The notes below the pieces were generated by a model. That model was not told where the DNA came from and searched no databases. It saw nothing but the letters and a program-made list of their open reading frames with translations. Below, one piece after another: positions 11,111-23,311 of a DNA stretch of 64,000 nt (positions within the stretch are counted from its first letter, which is position 1; each line of letters begins with the position of its first letter). The stretch comes from Phaseolus vulgaris. Taxonomy: Eukaryota > Streptophyta > Magnoliopsida > Fabales > Fabaceae. The DNA lies in the NCBI RefSeq assembly GCF_000499845.2, contig NC_023754.2, forward strand, positions 11,294,963 to 11,358,962. The letters are read 5' to 3'. A program made the translations under genes and the position numbers.

Positions 11111-13769
11111 TTGGAGAGAAAACAACACCTATGGTATCTAGACAGTGGTTGTTCAAAACATATGACAGATGATGCATCCAGGTTCATCATCATTTCTCTT
11201 AAACCAGATGGTCATGTAACCTACGGTGACAATAACAAGGGAAGAATTCTTGGCAAAGGTACAATCGGTAACGAAGGTAGTTTGCTTATTCATGATGTGC
11301 TCTATGTTGAAGGTTTGAAGCACAACTTGCTTAGCATAAGTCAGCTTTGTGATAGAGGTTATCAAGTGACCTTTAGGACCAACTCATGTGAAATTCGCTT
11401 ACCTAATTCAAAGGATGTTCTTCTCATGGGTAAGAGATCTGACAACATTTATCTACTTGATATATCTAGTCATGCTTCATTAGATTGTTTCCTATCAAAG
11501 CATGAAGAATATTGGTTGTGGCATAGAAGGTTTGCTCATATTCATATGAATCATCTAAATAAGCTTGTATCAAATGAATTGATTTATTGCTTACCCAAAC
11601 TCATATTTGAAAAAGAACATATGTGTGAAGCATGTCAAAAGGGGAAACAAACTAGAAAATCTTTTCCTTTGAAAAGCTGTGTTTCAACTTCAAAACCCCT
11701 TGAACTTTTGCACATGGATCTTTTCGGTCCTTCTAGGACTATGAGTCTTGGAGGAAATCTATATGGTCTTGTTGTTGTAGATGACTATTCCAAGTACACT
11801 TGGACACTCTTTCTACATACAAAGAAGGATGCATATTCAGAGTTTAAGAAGCTTGCAAGGAAACTTCACAATACATGCTGCAGCAACATAGGAGCTATAA
11901 GAAGTGATCATGGAGGGGAGTTTCAAAATGAAAAGTTCATTAGCTTCTGCAACAAATTGGGGATTTCTCATAACTTCTCTGCACCAAGAACACCCCAACA
12001 AGGAAGAACAGGTCTCTATAGGAGCTTGCAAGGACATTCTAAATGATTCTGGTATACCGAAAATGCTCCTGGGCTGATGCTGTGAGCACTGCATGTTACA
12101 TGATGAATAAAGTGTTGATTCGACCTATACTGAAGAAAACACCTTATGAGTTGCTGAATGGGAGAAAGCCAAATGTGAGCCACCTAAAAGTCTTTGGTTG
12201 TAAGTGTTATGTCCTTAACAATGGCAAAGAAAGCTTAGGTAAGTTTGATGCTAAATCAGATAATGGTATATTTCTGGGTTACTCTCTTAATATCCATGCT
12301 TATAGAGTCTTCAATAAAAAGCTTATTGCTGTGGAAGAATCCATTCATGTTATTTTTAATGAGACTAAAAATTGTGAACAAGTTGCAGCTAAGATCAATA
12401 TAGAGGAGGATGATCAAAACTTATTTTTAAAGAATCTTGACAACATCACAGAAATTCAACCGATTGAATCCTCGATTCAACCAATTGAAACTCTGCAGCA
12501 GGAAGATCTACCAAAAGATTGGAAGGTTCCTAAGGATCTGTCCATTGACTACATCATAGGTCAAATCGACCGAGGAGTTTCAACCAGAAGGCATGTAGCA
12601 AAGTTCTACAATCACTCTGCATTTGTTTCAAAGATTGAACCTCAATCAGTGTGTGAAGCTTTGAAGGATGAATTCTGGACAACAGCTATGCAAGAAGAGT
12701 TAAATCAGTTTGTAAGGAATGAAGTCTGGACTCTTGTTCCGAGAACCAATCAAATGAATGTGATCGGTACCAAGTGGGTTTTGAGAAACAAATATGATGA
12801 CTCGGGCGTCATTACAAGAAACAAAGCGAGACTAGTGGCCAAAGGATACAATCAAGCTGAAGGCATCAACCTGTTGGAAGTGGGGGAGTTCGAAATGTCA
12901 ATGATGGGAGAACTCTCATTCTTTCTCGGCCTACAAGTTAAGGAATCTGAAGGAAGGAATCTTCATATGCCAATCAAAGTATTGCAAAGAAATCCTTAAG
13001 AAGTTCGAGATGGAAGCTTGCAAAGCAACATCAACTCCAAATGTCAACTAACTGCTACTTAGAAGCTGATGAAGCTGGACTAGAGGTTAATCAAACCATG
13101 TACAGGGGTTTAATAGGTTTACTTCTTTATCTAACTGCAAGGAGACCAAATATTATGTTTGTTGTGTGTCTATGTGCTAGATTTCAGTCTTGCCCCAAGG
13201 AATCACATCTCAAGGCTGCAAAGAGGATCCTGAAATATATGAAAGGCACAATATCCATGGGCTTATGGTATCCCTCTCTTTCTCCTATACATTTAGTAGG
13301 TTATTCTGATTCAGATTTTGCAGGTTGCAAATTAGATAGGAAGAGTACAAGTGGAACATGCCACTTGCTTGGTTCATGCCTCATTTCATGGCATAGTAAG
13401 AAACAAGCGTGTGTAGCCTTATCCATTGTTGAAGCTGAATACATAGCAGCTGGTAGCTGTTGTGCGCAGATTCTATGGATCAAACAACAACTTGAGGATT
13501 TTGGAGTAAAGATGAGTAAAGTTCCTCTTCTATGTGACAATACAAGTGCCATTAACTTGACAAAGAATCATATTCAACACTCGAGGACAAAGCACATTGA
13601 AATAAGACACCATTTCATTCGTGATCATATAGCCAATGGAGACTGTGAGGTCAAGTTTGTTTCCACAAAAAGGCAACTGACTGCTATCTTCACCAAGCCT
13701 TTATCCAAGGATAGGTTACACTCTTTACGAAATGAATTGGGAATTCTTGATATGCATGCTTTATCCTAG
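11111..13769 (+). pseudogene. pol of copia element 1 (protease, broken integrase, RT lacking its core, RNase H)
   Basis: Frame 11111-12046 contains the protease motif WYLDSGCSKHMT, the GAG-pre-integrase HRRFAHIH region and the integrase core with HMDLFG, VVDDYSKYTW and IRSDHGGEF. It shifts frame after APRTPQQ, losing the expected NG. Frame 12043-12999 holds the integrase C-terminus, the linker and the RT start (KARLVAKGYNQAEGI), then jumps directly to EFEMSMMGELSFFLGLQV, so the palm segment with YVDD is deleted in frame. Frame 13041-13769 is RNase H, including DSDFAGCKLDRKSTSG and CDNTSAINLTKN. Not functional. Confidence 0.88.
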
Positions 13770-13910
13770 TTATATTCTATTATGTTTTGTCTATTTGATG
13801 AGATAAATAGGGGGAGAAGAGTTGAGAAAGGTTGTTGGAGCTGTAATGTTCTTCTGCTATTGTATTCTGGTTTTCAGTAGAATTTCAACCGGTTATCTCT
13901 GTATTATTAC

Positions 13911-14754
13911 TGTACCGACCAGTACTTGAGCATTGTTGACCACTGGTAATGTTGGTACCACGTAAGCGGGTCCCATGAGCGGCGTGGGCCAGTATCTCGC
14001 AAAGAACGTGCGCCAAGGAGCCAAGAGTGGTCAGACATCGGTCATCAGGATGTACCGACATGCCACTAGACAGTGTGGAGAGATCGGACATCGGAAACCC
14101 AAATAGTAGAGCTGGGCCACGAGAGGTGGACCCCAGATCACACGCCAGTTATCAGTAAGGGAGAAGCTTAGATCACGAGGGCCCATGCGTGTAGAGTGGA
14201 TGACGCATTCAGGCGTAACACAAAGTGTAGAGCCACTAGAAAGATATGACCTATGAGGGTCACGTCCAGGGGTGAGCTGCATGCACGGCACGTGAACAGC
14301 TAGGGCACTCCCAGAGGCGAGTGACCTTAAAGATCAGGTGCACGAGGAGGCACCCAGGTGGCCATCCCGTCAGAGGTTGCACTCCAGTTAGGGAACCCAC
14401 GTGCTAGGTTATCCTGAGAGTAAGGTAACAACATTGTTGGGCCCGCCCCATCAGAAAAGCCCATTTCGGGTAAAGAGGAAACCCTAGTTTCAGTTTATAA
14501 ATAACAAGGTAACAAACTTGACAAGAGACAATTCCCTTGCGTCGCTAAACACACACACAGTAACAGTTACACAGTTTTGGTGTTTCCTAGCCCTAGTACT
14601 AACTTGAGTGTCGGAGTGCAAACGACCTCTAGGGCGCCCTTTTTCTTTGTGTTTTCAGGTGTTCATCACAAGAAAGGCACGTGCAAACACAAGGATTCTG
14701 GACGTAGGAATGACGTAGGCGCACGAAGGCGTTTCGAGTCAACCGGCAGGAACA
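13911..14754. mobile_element. GC-rich solo LTR inserted in element 1
   Basis: An 844 bp insertion that begins TGTACCGACCAG and ends CGGCAGGAACA, flanked by a perfect 5 bp duplication ATTAC (13906-13910 and 14755-14759). TG...CA ends and a 5 bp duplication are those of an LTR; no internal domain is present, so it is the product of LTR-LTR recombination. It is far more GC-rich than its surroundings, and TTTATAAATA near 14496 could be its TATA box. It is unlike the other LTRs in the window. Orientation is probably plus, judging by that TATA box. Confidence 0.85.
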
Positions 14755-14914
14755 ATTACCGATTGTCCTTATGCAGTTTTTGCTTATTTTGAAATCTGAT
14801 ATATAGTGCATATCTTTTTGGACTAGTCTATTCTATGTTTGTTCAGTGTTTGCAGGTTTTAACAGATTCTAAACAAGGAACATTTCTAAAAGCATCCCAG
14901 GGATTTGTCTCAAT

Positions 14915-14929
14915 CAAATAGGGGGAGAT
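14915..14929 (+). other. Polypurine tract of element 1
   Basis: AAATAGGGGGAGAT immediately precedes the 3' LTR. The same tract precedes the 3' LTRs of elements B, C and D, where it primes plus-strand DNA synthesis. Confidence 0.8.
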
Positions 14930-16009
14930 TTTTGAAGATGAGAAGCTTTGATGTGCCAAATCCAAGTGAAGTCTGAAGCTGTGTGATGTTTTAGGTTTAG
15001 GTTTTGCTTTGGGGTTTAGAATCTTTGTAAGATCAGTTTTGAATCTCAGACAAAGCTCCTTTTAAACTGTTTTAAAGTTTAAAGTGTTTTTCCATGCAAA
15101 GGGAAAAACAACCGATTAAAGTGTCGAGATAATTAGTTGTTTGTAACTTAGTTGGCAAAGAAGGTTTTGAAACTGTTTTATAACTAACAAGAGCATTAAA
15201 CCAGTTAATTCGTGGTTTTAACCGATTAAATGTGTGTCCTTGTAACAGCTTTTTGAAAATCTGTTTTAACTGATTTGATTGTTTAGATTTGCTTTAACGT
15301 TAGCATTTCAAGGATTATAAATATGTTTTTGATTCAAAGGTTTAAAGATTGATTAAACAGAAACATTTGAAACTCTGAGTTGAGATTCATTTGAGAGATT
15401 ACAAAACTGCTTGTGAAAAGGTTTCTACCAAGTTTTTAGCAAGATTGCTTTGTGCTTTGCTGTCTTTCAAAGAATTGATCAATAGGGTACTAGTGTATTG
15501 TGTTTTACCATGTGTTTTCTAATCCTGTTCAAGTTCTTGTAATTGTTCATATAACATTCTGGATAATTGTGTGAAATCCTGTAAAGTCAGTATGATTCTG
15601 GCTTTAGGTGGTTGTTGTGTGCAAGGAGGGTGAGTAGGCTTTGTGGGATTCAAAGTCACCTTCTTGTGTGTGGTGTTTGTGTAATCTGTGATTGGTTGCA
15701 TAGTGAAAACTCAGTGGTTTGAGTGAGGACTGGATGCAGCTCTGTGATAGAGTGAACCAGTATAATGCCTGTGTGATTCTCTTTATCCCTTCTCTCTATA
15801 TCTGTTTGTATTTTTTCCGCTGTCATAAACAACCGGTTAAACTGCTATTTTAACCGATTATAATTCTGCTTCTGTTTCTGTTTGATAATTTGATTAGCTT
15901 TATAACTTGCTTTTCTGAGTTGATTGAAAAAGTTTTATTCTAAGCCAATTATTTGTGAAAATAGTTTGAAAATAATTCACCCCTATTGTTGTAACCATCA
16001 AATCTAACA
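14930..16009 (+). repeat. 3' LTR of copia element 1
   Basis: It matches 8890-9962 along its whole length with scattered substitutions, including TTTTGAAG against TATTGAAG at the start. It ends TCTAACA. Position and orientation define the end of element 1. Confidence 0.88.
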
Positions 16010-16257
16010 ATATCAAATTATGAATTATTGTACATTAGTTATAATTGTCAAAATTCAAGTATTAAATATTATAATTTTTAATATTTATTGAACTTGTTTT
16101 TATAATTTAATTAAACTTGTTTTCATAATATAATTAAACATGTTCTCATATAATTAACCATGTTTTCATAATATAATTAAACTTCATAAATGTTAATAAT
16201 TGAGTAATATAAACAAATTTATAATCAAAACAAGACTTCATTCATTTATTGATATAT

Positions 16258-16635
16258 CACTACAAGAAAATCATGAAATAGAAACTCATTTTTAGAGACC
16301 AAAATAATTAGTTGCAATAGTAACTAAATTAGAGACCATTTTAGAAACTAAAAAAAAATTGGTTTCTAAATTATTTTTTATTATTGTTAAATAGTTTCTA
16401 AATTGGTATCTAATTAGCAACCAAGGTTTTAACTACCAATTATTTAGTTTCTAAATTTGGTAGCAAAAACCTTGGTTGCTAATTAGATACCAATTTAGAA
16501 ACTATTTAACAATAATAGAAACTAATTTAGAATTCATTTTTTTTAGTTTCTAAAATGGTCTCTAATTTAGTTACTATTGCAACTAATTATTTGGTATCTA
16601 AAAATTGGTTTATAGTTCATGATTTTCTTGTAGTG
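16258..16635. mobile_element. CACTA-type fold-back MITE, second copy, 378 bp
   Basis: CACTACAAGAAAATCATGAA opens it and the inverse complement closes it, with the 3 bp duplication TAT at 16255-16257 and 16636-16638. It is homologous to 7616-7998 throughout and shows the same full-length inverted repeat. There is no coding capacity. Confidence 0.85.
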
Positions 16636-17034
16636 TATCAAAGTTCATATGTCATATCAAATATATGAAACTACAAGTTCATGAAAATGATAACTTCAAA
16701 TTTTCAAAATAACAATTGTTCCATATTGGGCATAGTACAAGCACATCTTAATTTGTCTTGCTCCCTTTGCTTGATTAATGTGAGTTGATTTTAGGATTGC
16801 ACATTTTAGAGGTTTCACTTTTGTTTGAGTTTGAGATTATCAATTATGCTGAGAAACCCAAAGAAGATTCCCACTTGACACGAACTTAACCAAGTGGTTT
16901 AAGTAAGTTTGAAAGTTCACTTCTAAAGGGCAAAGAGAAAAACACAAATATAGGGACAATGATGAAGATAACTTGCAGAAATAAATGAACACAAAGATGA
17001 AGATAACAAGATAATGACCGAAATTAAAGGACAT

Positions 17035-17328
17035 GAGTTTATGTAATGTGAATTAATGAGCTGAAAATATTATGATGTCATTGTAAAGTTCATTGATATT
17101 TTTAGAAGAAAAAACAAACATCTCTTCAAAAACTGAATTTCCAAAATACTATACTCAAGAAAGTCAATAGAATAACATGACAAGGAAATGAAAGTTTAAA
17201 TAAAATAGATACTCAACAAAGTTGCTCTGTTTGAACTAAATAATACACAAATAATTTATAGAAACTCTTGAAATATGTTTGTTATTATGGTTAAATATAG
17301 AAAAACTAATGCAGAGAAAATTCTGACA
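17035..17328 (-). repeat. Direct repeat, candidate start of the 3' LTR of element A
   Basis: This stretch matches 34857-35159 in the same orientation, from the TTTATGTAATGTGA word to AGAGAAAAT near the end. On the minus strand it begins TGTCAGAATTTTC. Because the two copies flank the old minus-strand copia A, they are probably the U3 starts of its two LTRs. The left copy looks shortened: the AAGGGCAAAGAGAAA word seen at 33586 recurs at 16924, much closer to the repeat. The other sequence at 16640-17034 and 17329-17724 has no gene I can support. Confidence 0.5.
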
Positions 17329-17724
17329 ATGTGTTTAATTGTTTTATTTATTACTATATATCTGTGTGTGAGTGTGTATGTTTAAGAACATGCACTCACT
17401 TTTTCTTTTCACCAATCCATATGAGATCTGAAAATCCTAATGTAAAATATAAATATTCCCAGTTCCTAAAATCACCCAAGAAAACATATCAGAAATGCAT
17501 AAGCACGATCCGTCATATCCAATCTCCATAAGCTCAAATTTTTCAACAATTAATATACACAAGTTATGTTATTCATATTATGATCTATTTAAATTTTCTA
17601 CATTAAAAAATATGTGAATAGAGAAGAAAGAACAAAACAAATTATCAAAATTTCCTTTCCTTTTTATCACTGGTTTCAATTTAGAAACCTATGGATTATG
17701 GGTTTAGGGTTTAGGATTTAGCAT

Positions 17725-20576
17725 TTAACGTACTTGCAACTACCAAAATCTCAAAAGCATACTTTCTTTGACATATATGGATACCTTTCTTAGTTCTAGC
17801 TACTTCTAATGCTAAGAAGAAAGGTCTTTGATTTCAAAAGCATCATTTGGAGAACTTTTCACTTTATTGACCTCATTCATATCATTTCCAGCAATAAGAA
17901 TATCATCAACATATATGAGGAGAGCCATAAAGGAGGTTTCAGTGTTTTTTTATAAACATTGAACTATCAGCTTTTGAATGAACAAAATTAATGGTAAGAA
18001 GAAAGGAAATGAGTTTATTGTACCACTGTTTATTAGCTTGTTTAAAGCCATATAAAGACTTGGTTAGCCGACAAACCTGATGAAATTTCTTAGTGATGAC
18101 TCCAGGGGATTATTCCATATATACTTCTTCTTGTAGATCACCGTGTATGAAGGCATTGTTTACATCTAACGGTTCTAGATGCCAATCCATGATAGATGCA
18201 ATAGCTAAAATACTTCGTATGGTAGTAAGTCTAGTTACTGGTGAGTATGCTCCATATAATCAGTTCCTTCACGATGCGTATATCCTTTCGTTACAAGCCT
18301 TGACTTGTATCTCTCGATGTGTCCATTAGCTCTTCGTTTAATTTTATATACCCATTTGCAACCGATGAGCGTTTCATTAAGAGGAAGATCCATGGTTTCC
18401 CAGGTCTTGTTGACTTCTAGTGCCTTAATTTCCATCTCCATAGCTTTCATCCATTCAGGGAATTCTTTAGCTTCTTCATAACATCGTGGCTTAGTTTGTG
18501 TTGAAATAGATAAAGTATACTTTAGTTTCCATTTTGACAGTTTTTAATAAGAAATAATAGAACTGAGTGGGTAGAGTACCTGATGTGATTCCACTAGCCA
18601 TATAGAGAATGATTCTTGACATTCTTAGGAATCACCTTGAGTTGGACATTATAGAGGCACTTTTCTTAGAGTTGGATCATTGTTCTAAGACAAGAACTCA
18701 CCAAAAACTAGTACCAAATCCCAAACTCATTTGGATGTTCCACATATTGTCAAATTGAACCAACAAAAAGAGGTAACACTAAGAAGTACCGAACAGAATT
18801 GCATAAGAACACATTTGAACCGAACAAAGTGAAAATTAAAAGGCAAGAACAGAAAATAGGTGCTGGAAAAACAGAATAGCCGAACCAAACAACAAGACAA
18901 CAAGCTTAGAACAAAGAATTAACAAAGAAGAAAGGAAGGAGAGAAGAAATGCTCATGAAGATGGAAGGATGATGGATGATCTCGCCACTAGAAGTGTGGA
19001 ATGCTCCTAGATGAGAGTGATGCCGCCACTTGAGGACTCCATTGATCCATCAAGATAAGACTAGAGAAGAAGGCTCAAAGCTCTCCAAAGTTCACTCAAA
19101 ATTTGAGTAGAGTTTTCTTAGATTAATTCCAATATGAAATTTACAAAGAGAGCACCTCTATTTATAGCCTAAGGTGCTGAAATGTAAGCTACACAAATTC
19201 AAAAACTCCCTCCCAAAAAGCTTCTAGAATTTGCGCCTAAAACAAAGCATGAGGAAGGTGTGATCCTTTCTCTCACTTTGGCACCTCCTTATTTACTCCT
19301 ACACCTATCTACTAACACACCCCCCCCCCAAGACTCTTAACTAAAGACTAAAAGATGCTTTAACAATAGAGGTTTCTAATGTTTCCCTCTAAGCACCTTT
19401 CTAAACAATATTTATTTAAAACTTGGCCTTGCCCTTCATGGGATGGTCTTTGGGCTTTTGTGGGCTTTGGCCTTCTTGGGCTTGGGCTTGGGCTTTATCT
19501 TTGGCAAAGATTAACAAGAAAAACTTTAAATGTGAAGGCGAATGATCTTGTTCTTCATTATAAAAAGCCACCTTTAGTTGATTCTCATCAGTACCTTATC
19601 ATTGTTTCTGAGAGTCTTGTAGCATGGTGTTGCCATGATTTGATGATGGTAATCTTCCATATATGTAGGTGTTTTTCTTTCTCTCGTAGATCGTCTCAGA
19701 GTCTCATGTTCAACTTGTTCTTGGCTTTGTCTTTGTTCTTCTTGTTCTTTTAAGTTCTTCTCAATTGCAATCTTCTCAGGATCATCACAGTGATACCTCA
19801 TTGGATCATTGGTATCTTGTTCAATGACTTGCTTATCCCTTTCTTTTAAATCATAAAAGTAAGTCTAAAAAAAAATCACATTTCTTGATATAAAGGTTTC
19901 TCTGGAATGCACATCCTTGACAATATAACCTTTTGTTCCTTGTTTGTAACCAAGAAAGATGCACTTTTGTGCTAGGATCAAGTTTGCTTTTTGTTTTGTT
20001 CAAGAGTTGAAGCAAAACACAAACAACTAAACACTTTAATATCAAAAAGATCAGGCACACAGTTATACAGAAGCTTGTAAGGACAAATATTTTGAATAAC
20101 AAGTGAGGGTAAACTTTTTATTAAATGGACAACATGCACAACAACAAAGGACCAAAAAGCACTAAGCAAATTCGATTAAAACAGTATGCAATGAGTAACA
20201 TTAAGAACATGCTGGTGTTTTCTTTCAATAGTAGACTTTTGTTGTGGCGTTTCATTACATGAAGTTTGATGCATTTTGTCATGCTTATCTTAGAAATCCT
20301 TCTAGCAAAATTCTTTTTCGTTATCAGTCCAAATAGTTTTAATATCTTTATTAAATTGACTCTTAGCATAAATGACAAAACGTTGCATATGCTCTCTAGT
20401 TTCACTTTTGCTTTTCATTAAGTGTATCCACGTGTATCTGCTAAAATCATCTACTATAGTTAAGAAGTACATGTGTCGGTGTATGGAGGAAACACCTAGA
20501 GGACCCCATATGTCTATGTTCACAAGATAAAAAAACGCATTGGCTACCAGTTTTGCTAAGAGGGAAAGGAAGCTTA
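17725..20576 (-). pseudogene. pol remnant of old copia element A (integrase to RT)
   Basis: Read on the minus strand, this runs from the integrase core at about 20575 (VNIDIWGPLGVSSIHRHMYF, TIVDDFSRYTWIH, TIWTDNEKEF) through the integrase C-terminus and a linker (LRRSTRERKTPTYMEDYHH near 19700) to RT (KEFPEWMKAMEMEIKAL, GCKWVYKIKRR, a KSLYGFKQA-type motif) ending near 17735. There are many stops and frameshifts. A solo LTR splits it at 18581-19590, and removing that insertion rejoins the reading frame at LYPLSS. RNase H is missing and element B cuts off the upstream part at 20577. It differs clearly from the SIRE-like elements. Confidence 0.82.
18581..19590 (-). mobile_element. Solo LTR of a 1 kb LTR family, copy 1
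   Basis: A 1010 bp insertion in the pol of element A with the 5 bp duplication GTACC at 18576-18580 and 19591-19595. On the minus strand it starts TGATGAGAATCAAC and ends CACATCA. It is homologous to 49418-50389 and 62726-63713: all three have a CCCAAGCCC-rich start, a TATA box (here the complement at 19161-19167) and, downstream, two AAGTGGCGG/TAGTGGCG words. There is no internal region, so only the LTR remains. Confidence 0.88.
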
Positions 20577-21669
20577 TGTTAGAATATATGGCCTTAAACG
20601 AGACGGGGGTGAATGGTTTAAGAGGGGTTTTTGAAAACTGTTTCAGGTTTAACAAAATTCTTTGTGTAAATCCAGAACAGGAATCAAGTTATCCAAGAAT
20701 TTAAGCAATTATACAGCAAAGCAACAAAAAAACAATCAGTTGTTTATTCGAAACAATCGGTTGTTTATATTAGCAAAGCTTAAAACAAAATTTAAATGAG
20801 TTCAGGGTAAGAGAGAAATACACCAACAGTTTATACTGGTTCACTCTTAAGCCAAGAGCTACATCCAGTCCCCAAAATACCACTGGGTAATCCACTAAGC
20901 AATCAAACCAGATTACAAAACACAAACCACCAATGTAGTGTGACCTTGAACCCTTCAAGAAACACACTATCTTTGGCAAACCACACCAAGAGTATTGATC
21001 TTGAACACCTCAAGAGCACGCAATACTCCTTGGCAACACAACACCAGAAATACAATAGGTTTAGAAAGGATTACACCTGATCACAGTACAAACTGAATTG
21101 AATACAATTGCAATCATATTCCATTCTCTCTTGAAAACCCAAAGCTTGATGTGAATCTTGAAATCTTAGAATCAAATCTCTCAAACTGAATTTCTCAAAA
21201 CTGTTTTCTTTCTTGTTTGAAAACATAAACAAACTATTTATATTTTCTAAAGATTGGTCAAAGCAATTAATGAAGGAGCGTATTCAGTTGAAAAACATTT
21301 AAAGCAAATTCACCATTCAAAACATAATTCTATTAGGATTTTCAAAGAAACAATCGGTTGAAACCACGAAACAACAGATTGTTTGGCTTGATAGTTAAGT
21401 CAACCAAACCAAAACAGTTTTCAACCTTTTCAAAACTCCTAAGAGTAAAACAACCGGTTTATTCAACAAAACAACATGTTGTTTTTCACTTAGTTGGAAA
21501 AATACTTGATTTCAAAAAGGTTTTTAATCACATCAGTTTTAGATTCAACAAAGGAGTGGATCACACTTTATTCTACCCAGATCCCACCCAAACACAGCAG
21601 CAACACCGACCTTTCATCAAAAACCTTGGATTTGGATTCTTCAAAGCACTTGATCACTCTTGATCAACA
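20577..21669 (-). repeat. 3' LTR of element B
   Basis: 1093 bp; on the minus strand it begins TGTTGATCAAG and ends TATTCTAACA. It is homologous to 25877-26846 and to the LTRs of element C. It includes paired AAACAATCGGTTGTTT-type palindromes at 20736-20775 and around 21350-21385. Confidence 0.85.
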
Positions 21670-21690
21670 ATCTCCCCCTATTTGATCAAG
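21670..21690 (-). other. Polypurine tract of element B
   Basis: On the minus strand AAATAGGGGGAGAT ends directly at the LTR start, as in elements 1, C and D. Confidence 0.75.
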
Positions 21691-22156
21691 ACAAATCCCT
21701 AGTTCCTTGTGTTGATCCTGATTGAATCTGAAACATCACCTGCAAAACAAAAAGCTATGCAATCCAGAGCATCTCTCATAGCAGGTTATGATCATACATC
21801 AACTAGTTTTCTGCATAAATCCAAAAGCAGAAAAACCAGCCAAAACTAAACAAAAATCAGCTCCATACAAACCAATAATGCAGTAGAAACTTAAAACAAA
21901 AATATAGCAGAGTTATAACAGTTTGTAGGACAACACAAAAACCATATTCTCCCCCTATTTGTCTTCACAAATAGACTTTAGGAAGAGATGAAAACAGAAT
22001 AGTCCAAAATAAAGCAATACACACATAGAAAGAACAATAAAGACTTGACTTCCAAGCTTTTCAATCTGTTGTTTTGTGATATCAATCGATTGTTTTTCTT
22101 CAATCTTCTTTCCCATACTGCAACTCAAAAATCTGATTCTGAACAACTTCAATAAG

Positions 22157-23311
22157 TTAATCAAAGGTCAGAAAACGTGTATCCATGCTTTGAAATTTGT
22201 TGTCAAAGTTCTGAAAATTTGTAACACAAAGATCATGAAGATTCCTTTGGTTTTCAACAAAGCTATCTAGCCTATTGACCATGTAACTCTCAAAGGAAAA
22301 CATTGAAGGAGTCCTATTTCCTTGATGTCCAACACTTGTTCCAGCACCTAAGTCAGTAGCAGGTTGATCTTCATTTTGAACATTCATATCAGCACCTTCA
22401 GCAACTTCTTGATCTTCTTCATCATGTTTGGCATGAGCACCACTTGAGAAACCACCATAATCACCATCCTTACTTACCCATCTTCCATTGATCTTGGTAA
22501 AACCCATCTTGCTTAGTGACCCATTGTTCACTTCATGTGTTGATTTCACCAACTCAGATGTTTCATCATCAAGATTCACTTCAAAATAGTTTAAGAATTT
22601 AGAAATCAAGATAGCATAAGGATAATAATAATCACTTAACCTCATAAATTTTTGCATGTGTTCCTTGATGATATGGATCCAATTGATCTTGACTTTGCTC
22701 ATTATGCAGTATATGTAGACAAGATCTTCCTCAGTGAAAATAGAATGGTTGCTCCCTCTTGGTGTTAGAATCCAAGTGACAATGAGAGCCAACAATCTTT
22801 CATTCAATTTCAACCCTCCAACCGAACAAGTTCTTACTTGTGCATGAGGATTCTTCAAACAACTTTTGTAATATTGAATTTTGTTGAAGTCTTCCACCAC
22901 ACCATTGTTCCCTTAGTGGATTCTCAAACCAGCATACTTTAGGCCAGTCTCAATAGCCCACACTTCATGAGTGATCTCCATATCCACACTTGTGAAATGA
23001 GAGGCAAGATTGTTACCTTCAAACTTTAAGTTGGTGTAGAAAACCCGAATAAGATCCGGATAGATGTTCCCTTTCATGTCTAAGAACCTCTTCAACAGTT
23101 GTTCTTTCAGAAGACTTCTCACATCAGCCAACTTTTGACTCTTCAACCAGCTAAAAGAGACAACTTTTGGATTGTTTATCACTTTTCTACTTGTTTCAAA
23201 GCGATATTTCTCAATCAATTCATTGTCTCCTGAAAACCAGCCTTCAAAACGTCCTCTTGATCTTACAACTCCGGTTTTAATCCTTTTTTATGATGGAGGA
23301 GTAGGATCCAT
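22157..23311 (-). pseudogene. Third ORF of element B, plant-transposon-protein-like
   Basis: One minus-strand frame from ATG at 23311 to 22157 would encode about 385 residues, interrupted by only two in-frame stops (after MDPTPPS, and after GLRIH at about 22914). The N-terminal half (IYPDLIRVFYTNLKFEGN, VDMEITHEVWAIETGL) resembles the putative plant transposon protein domain found in many legume retroelement ORFs. The C-terminal half is acidic (HDEEDQEVAEGADMN) and then helical. SIRE elements often carry an extra ORF after pol, sometimes called envelope-like, but I see no clear signal peptide or membrane anchor. Function is unknown. Confidence 0.65.

Larger units (their letters stand above)
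8890..16009 (+). mobile_element. SIRE-like Ty1/copia retrotransposon, element 1, defective
   Basis: Two LTRs of about 1.07 kb (8890-9962 and 14930-16009) flank a gag and a pol remnant in the same orientation, with a primer binding site just after the first LTR and a purine tract just before the second. The flanks ATATT (8885-8889) and ATATC (16010-16014) look like a 5 bp duplication with one change. Domain order gag, protease, integrase, RT, RNase H marks Ty1/copia, and the 1 kb LTR and coiled-coil gag match the SIRE lineage. It cannot move by itself: gag is frameshifted, integrase is broken and the RT core is deleted. Confidence 0.9.

Noticed and set aside
13885..14291. Minus-strand ORFs in the GC-rich block
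   Set aside because: They lie in the solo LTR; GC-rich sequence lacks stops by chance.
8635..16009. A CACTA element split by copia element 1
   Set aside because: The left terminus is plausible, but I could not find a matching right terminus after 16009, so I list only a possible truncated end.
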